A DNA stretch of 30,004 nucleotides from a virus. Below are positions 26,833-30,004 of the stretch, piece after piece. The stretch lies in the IMG/VR virus record IMGVR_UViG_3300025122_000097, positions 1 to 30,004 of that record; one strand, 5' to 3'. Every line of letters starts with the position of its first letter. The first letter of the stretch is position 1. The notes beneath the pieces are model-generated. The model did no database searches. It worked only from the letters and a program-made list of their open reading frames with translations, and was not told where the DNA came from. A program made the position numbers and the translations under genes.

Positions 26833-28295
26833 ACCAAGACTTACAAGCAGCTTTACTAGAGAAAGCCTTAAGAGAACTGGAGAGAAGGAGCAGGGATAAA
26901 CAAGATTCGCTGATCAGTTTTATTAAGTACTTTTTTAAAGAGGAACTTAATAAAGAGTTTCAAGTTAACTGGCATCATGAACTCATTGAAGAGAAGCTTA
27001 AGGGAGTACTTGATGGAACTACTACAAGGCTGATGATTAATATCCCTCCTGGTAGTGGTAAGACAGAATTGATTACCAAGTGCTTCCCTGTGTGGGCAAT
27101 GGGACTGAGACCTGACATTAGAATTATTACAACAGGTTACAGTGCAGCTCTAACACAGAACTTTGGTGCAGAGGCACGTGACTACTACAAATCAAATACA
27201 TTTAAGAAAGTATTCCCACGCCGGTCGGGAGTACGGTCAGACCAAGACACGAAAGGGTTATGGAGAACTAATGCAGGTGGTCAGTATCTAGCAACAGGGA
27301 CGGGGGGAAGCATAACCGGACATAGGGCAAATTGCTTCATAATCGATGATCCGATAAAGCCTGACGATGCAGAGAGTGACGTTAAGAGGACAGCAGTGAA
27401 CAGATGGTATGACAACACAGTTCTTTCACGTCTCTTCAATCCCAACACAGACGCAGTTATCATTGTGATGCAAAGAACTCATGAGGATGATCTATGTGGA
27501 TACCTACTTGATAAGGCACAGAATGGCGCAGGTGAGGTTTTTGATCATATCTCGGTCCAAGCTATAGCTGAGATACAAGAGGCTTTTAGAGACGCAGGAG
27601 AGAGCTATCATGAAGACAGGTTTCCTCTCACAGCTTTAGAGAAGATTAGAAGTAATGACCCAGTTGTATTTTCAACTCAGTACCAACAGGAACCAGTCAA
27701 CAAAGATACACAAGAGTTTCATGAGGAGTTCTTTCGTTACTACGAAGAGATCCCAAAGGGCTTACGTACGTTTACAGTTGTTGACCCAGCATTCAAACAA
27801 CAGAAGCACAACGATGAAACAGCTATTGTTACTGGAGGATTTAGAGATGATGAGCTTTACATCCTTGAGGTGACACACGGGAGATACAATGCAACGCAAC
27901 TCATCGACAAGGTTATCTATCATGGACTCAAATGGCACCCAGAGAAGATTGGTGTTGAAGGATTTCAAGCGCAGACAGTACTTGGTCAGTGGCTTACAAA
28001 GACGATGAAAGATAGACAGCTCTATGTACCGGTAGACGAGATCATGCAGAAGGGATCGAAAGAAGAAAAGATCCGTGGACTGCAAGGACCGATCCGGCAC
28101 GGGAAAGTATTTTGGAAAAAGGACATGCAAGCCCTGGAAACACAGCTTAAAAAGTTTCCAAGAGGTCGTCATGATGATATAATAGATGCAGTACAGATGC
28201 TTTTTCATTTCTATAAAGTTCAACCAAGTGTTGACGACAAAGATTTTAATCTTCAGGTCCAATACGACCATTTAGGAAGACCAATATTTACATAA
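26829..28295 (+). CDS. Terminase large subunit
   Basis: A 488-residue two-domain packaging motor. ATPase: Walker A IPPGSGKT at 72-79, Walker B CFIIDD at 169-174, with coupling motif IIVMQRTHEDD about 211-221. Nuclease: FTVVDPAF (Asp319), VEGFQ (Glu377) and GRHDDIIDAVQM (Asp449/450/453), the RNase H-like metal site. It pumps DNA into procapsids through the portal encoded next and cuts the concatemer. Headful cutting would agree with the circularly permuted assembly, but the packaging type is not shown by sequence alone. The 169-codon antisense ORF is a shadow. Confidence 0.93.
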   Translation: MNQDLQAALLEKALRELERRSRDKQDSLISFIKYFFKEELNKEFQVNWHHELIEEKLKGVLDGTTTRLMINIPPGSGKTELITKCFPVWAMGLRPDIRIITTGYSAALTQNFGAEARDYYKSNTFKKVFPRRSGVRSDQDTKGLWRTNAGGQYLATGTGGSITGHRANCFIIDDPIKPDDAESDVKRTAVNRWYDNTVLSRLFNPNTDAVIIVMQRTHEDDLCGYLLDKAQNGAGEVFDHISVQAIAEIQEAFRDAGESYHEDRFPLTALEKIRSNDPVVFSTQYQQEPVNKDTQEFHEEFFRYYEEIPKGLRTFTVVDPAFKQQKHNDETAIVTGGFRDDELYILEVTHGRYNATQLIDKVIYHGLKWHPEKIGVEGFQAQTVLGQWLTKTMKDRQLYVPVDEIMQKGSKEEKIRGLQGPIRHGKVFWKKDMQALETQLKKFPRGRHDDIIDAVQMLFHFYKVQPSVDDKDFNLQVQYDHLGRPIFT

Positions 28296-28296
28296 T

Positions 28297-30004
28297 ATGG
28301 CTAGAGCACCAGGCAAAACAATTGTTAACAAAGCTCTCCAAGCCGTTACATCCACAAAATCATCTTATAAGGCCATGAACGCTAAGCGTCGTGAGCAACT
28401 TGCTGAGATTTACAGGGAGGTAATGAGCTATGCTGGAGAAAAGCAAGCTGATTGGAGTTCAACACTCAAAGTCAACTTTGCAAACCAGATTGAATCACTC
28501 GTTACTGCACGTTTAACAGCAAAGAACCCAAAGTTCATTGTTTCATTACGTCAGAACACTGATGCAATCGTTGATCGTTACTTTAAAGTATCGAAAGAAC
28601 CAGATGCAGACGCAGGACCTCAAGAGGTTCTAGAGTTTGAACAGAAGAAATTAGAAAGAGAAAAGTTTAAGACAGAAGTCGACAAGTGGTCTTCTGCTGT
28701 TCAGGATTATCTGAACTTTGCTTTTGATGAGTATGGCTTCAACGCTAAGATTCGTCAGGGAGCTAAATCACTTGTGCGCTATGGAAATGTTTATGGAACC
28801 GTAGACTACAAGCATGACGTGTTTCGAAAGAAACGTGATGGAAAGATTGAAGAAGTAAAAGCAGATGAATACCCAGCCTTAGAGATTGTGTCATGGACAG
28901 AGGTTTATCTTGATCCACGGTTTATCCAGGTGTCTGATGCTCCATCTGTTATCTGGGAGCATGACAAGGTACGACTCGGTGAACTCTATGCTCAGAAGGA
29001 AGACCTATTCCACCTTGATAAGATCAAGCTCATCAACTCAAATGAGTTCAATTCAGAGAGGCAAGAGATTTATCAGCTCATGATTACCTCAGCAACGACA
29101 GGTGAAACAGAGGCAAAGAATGTTAAGTACCTCACGATTGATAAGTTCTACGGATATTTTAATCCTACAAAGAACCCAGAGAACGAAGGTATCTACGAGA
29201 TCTGGACAGTGAATGACGCTATTGTCATCAAGGTTAAAGAGATCCCACGTATTCCAGTGCACAGTGCAGGTTGTTTCGAAGATGTAGAGCAGCATTACTC
29301 CATTGGATACATCGAACCAATCCTTGGCTTACAGAGGGAGTACAACTTCAAGCTGAACAGTGCTGTTGAGTACATCAACCAGTCACTGAATCGATCATAT
29401 ATGTGGGACCCTAATAGTGGTGTTAATCCAAAGACACTATCTAACCTTGGTCCAGGATCAATCATTCCAGCAACAAAAGGAATCGAGAACGCATTAACAG
29501 GTGTACAAGAGATTCCACATCGAGACATTAACCAGTCTTATTTCGCTAATAGCAACGAGGTACGTCGAGACATGCAGTCTCTGACCTTTACGGTCGATAC
29601 CACAGCTCCTACATCCACACAGGGCTTTACAAACACTGCTACGGCTGTAAGGGCTAGGTTCTTTGAGAGTAACGTCATGTACTCGGATACCCTCAAACAC
29701 TATGAAGAATTCATCGTCAGACTCGCTTACGACATGCTCGACGCCATCGCAGAGAATGCGAAGGAAGACATCATCATCGCAAAGATGGGAGAAGGAAGGT
29801 TTAAATGGGCAAACAAAGAAATCTTTGAGGATGCACCGTTACGTTACGCTATTCGTGTTGAAGTTGGGTCTAGTAGTTTTGACACTATTGAGAATCGGCG
29901 TGAAGACGCTCTTGCATTCTGGACTGTACTTAAAGAAGCTGCTGCGGCGGGCGCTGATGTTGATCTCAACAAGGGCGTTGAAGAAATCATTAGATCATTC
30001 GAAA
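28297..30004 (+). CDS. Portal protein (N-terminal 569 codons; completes at 1-329)
   Basis: ATG one base after the terminase stop (TAATATGGC). The open frame reaches the window end and rejoins at base 1 in phase, for 632 residues in total. The N-terminal region has ANQIESLVTARLTAKNPKF; the centre has LVRYGNVYGTVDYKHDVFRK, EIVSWTEVYLDPRF, and IGYIEPILGLQREYNFKLNS. The end has TATAVRARFFESNVMYSDTL, all typical of podovirus portals. The 12-mer portal ring would be the procapsid nucleus and DNA channel. Shadow ORFs on both strands are ignored. Confidence 0.9.
   Translation, partial: MARAPGKTIVNKALQAVTSTKSSYKAMNAKRREQLAEIYREVMSYAGEKQADWSSTLKVNFANQIESLVTARLTAKNPKFIVSLRQNTDAIVDRYFKVSKEPDADAGPQEVLEFEQKKLEREKFKTEVDKWSSAVQDYLNFAFDEYGFNAKIRQGAKSLVRYGNVYGTVDYKHDVFRKKRDGKIEEVKADEYPALEIVSWTEVYLDPRFIQVSDAPSVIWEHDKVRLGELYAQKEDLFHLDKIKLINSNEFNSERQEIYQLMITSATTGETEAKNVKYLTIDKFYGYFNPTKNPENEGIYEIWTVNDAIVIKVKEIPRIPVHSAGCFEDVEQHYSIGYIEPILGLQREYNFKLNSAVEYINQSLNRSYMWDPNSGVNPKTLSNLGPGSIIPATKGIENALTGVQEIPHRDINQSYFANSNEVRRDMQSLTFTVDTTAPTSTQGFTNTATAVRARFFESNVMYSDTLKHYEEFIVRLAYDMLDAIAENAKEDIIIAKMGEGRFKWANKEIFEDAPLRYAIRVEVGSSSFDTIENRREDALAFWTVLKEAAAAGADVDLNKGVEEIIRSFE
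29867..30004. repeat. Right copy of 138-bp terminal direct repeat
   Basis: Matches bases 1-138 except T at 29878 for C at 12. It lies in the portal gene and indicates a closed genome of about 29,866 bp. Confidence 0.95.

Noticed and set aside
27762-28271. 169-codon ORF antisense to the large terminase
   Set aside because: It lies wholly within a confidently identified gene and shows shadow-frame composition rich in Cys, Phe and Ile.
1-30004. Recoded genetic code (TGA or TAG reassigned)
   Set aside because: TAA, TAG and TGA all terminate well-defined genes, for example TGA at 24534-24536, TAG at 327-329 and TAA after the terminase.
1-30004. Prophage integration module
   Set aside because: No integrase, excisionase or tRNA-like attachment sequence was found; the divergent regulator region alone does not show lysogeny.

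Overview
The window is the linearised assembly of a small, apparently complete tailed-phage genome of short-tail (podovirus) architecture. The first 138 bases recur at the end (29867-30004) with one mismatch, and the portal gene runs off the right edge and resumes in frame at the left edge. The unique genome is therefore about 29,866 bp and circular or circularly permuted. There is no rRNA, tRNA, integrase or CRISPR array. Stops are TAA, TAG and TGA, so a standard bacterial code fits. Early promoters look like ordinary sigma70 sites (TTTACA-17-TATAAT, TTGACA-18-TAAACT). Almost all genes lack a Shine-Dalgarno sequence and start as a bare TATATGG-like string just after the previous stop. Sigma70-like promoters without SD leaders are compatible with a Patescibacteria/CPR-like host, but that is an inference and the host is not shown by the sequence.

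Layout. A divergent control region at about 21.7 kb separates two transcription units, which converge on a bidirectional terminator at 18570-18595. The leftward unit (21708 down to 18625) carries a small possible ribbon-helix-helix regulator, a RecA-like ATPase (Sak4/AAA_24 type) and about a dozen very small genes. Most of those encode zinc-knuckle or single-membrane-helix microproteins. Between them lies a gene-poor stretch of about 350 nt that can be folded into many nested hairpins. The rightward unit begins at 21770 with an SSB-like protein, then a terminator, then a promoter followed by a compact three-way-junction RNA ending in a U run. It continues with the replication module: a RecA/DnaB-like ATPase, an HTH initiator containing iteron-like repeats, an archaeo-eukaryotic-type primase and a Holliday-junction-resolvase-like nuclease.

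The same strand continues into packaging and morphogenesis: small and large terminase, then portal (28297 across the junction to 329), scaffold and a P22-like coat protein with an inserted domain. Next come several beta-rich decoration or fibre proteins, a tandem LamG adhesin, a membrane-anchored coiled-coil protein, a collagen-like/beta-helix fibre, a head-tail connector, a beta-propeller-like tail hub, another fibre-like protein and two large internal (ejection) proteins. The unit ends with an intact papain-type cysteine peptidase, a holin-like membrane protein and a 25-residue Cys-rich peptide.

The most unusual items are the structured region at 19574-19914 and a 27-nt element from it that recurs 286 bp away, the compact RNA at 22300-22397, the two-turn-spaced iterons inside the initiator gene, and the papain-like peptidase in the lysis position. 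Others are a LamG gene remnant, a lysine-rich ORF with ATA where ATG is expected, an antisense 22-codon membrane peptide in the late region, and very strong CGA use for arginine in the coat gene. All family assignments were made by eye from protein motifs, and folds were drawn by hand without energy calculation.
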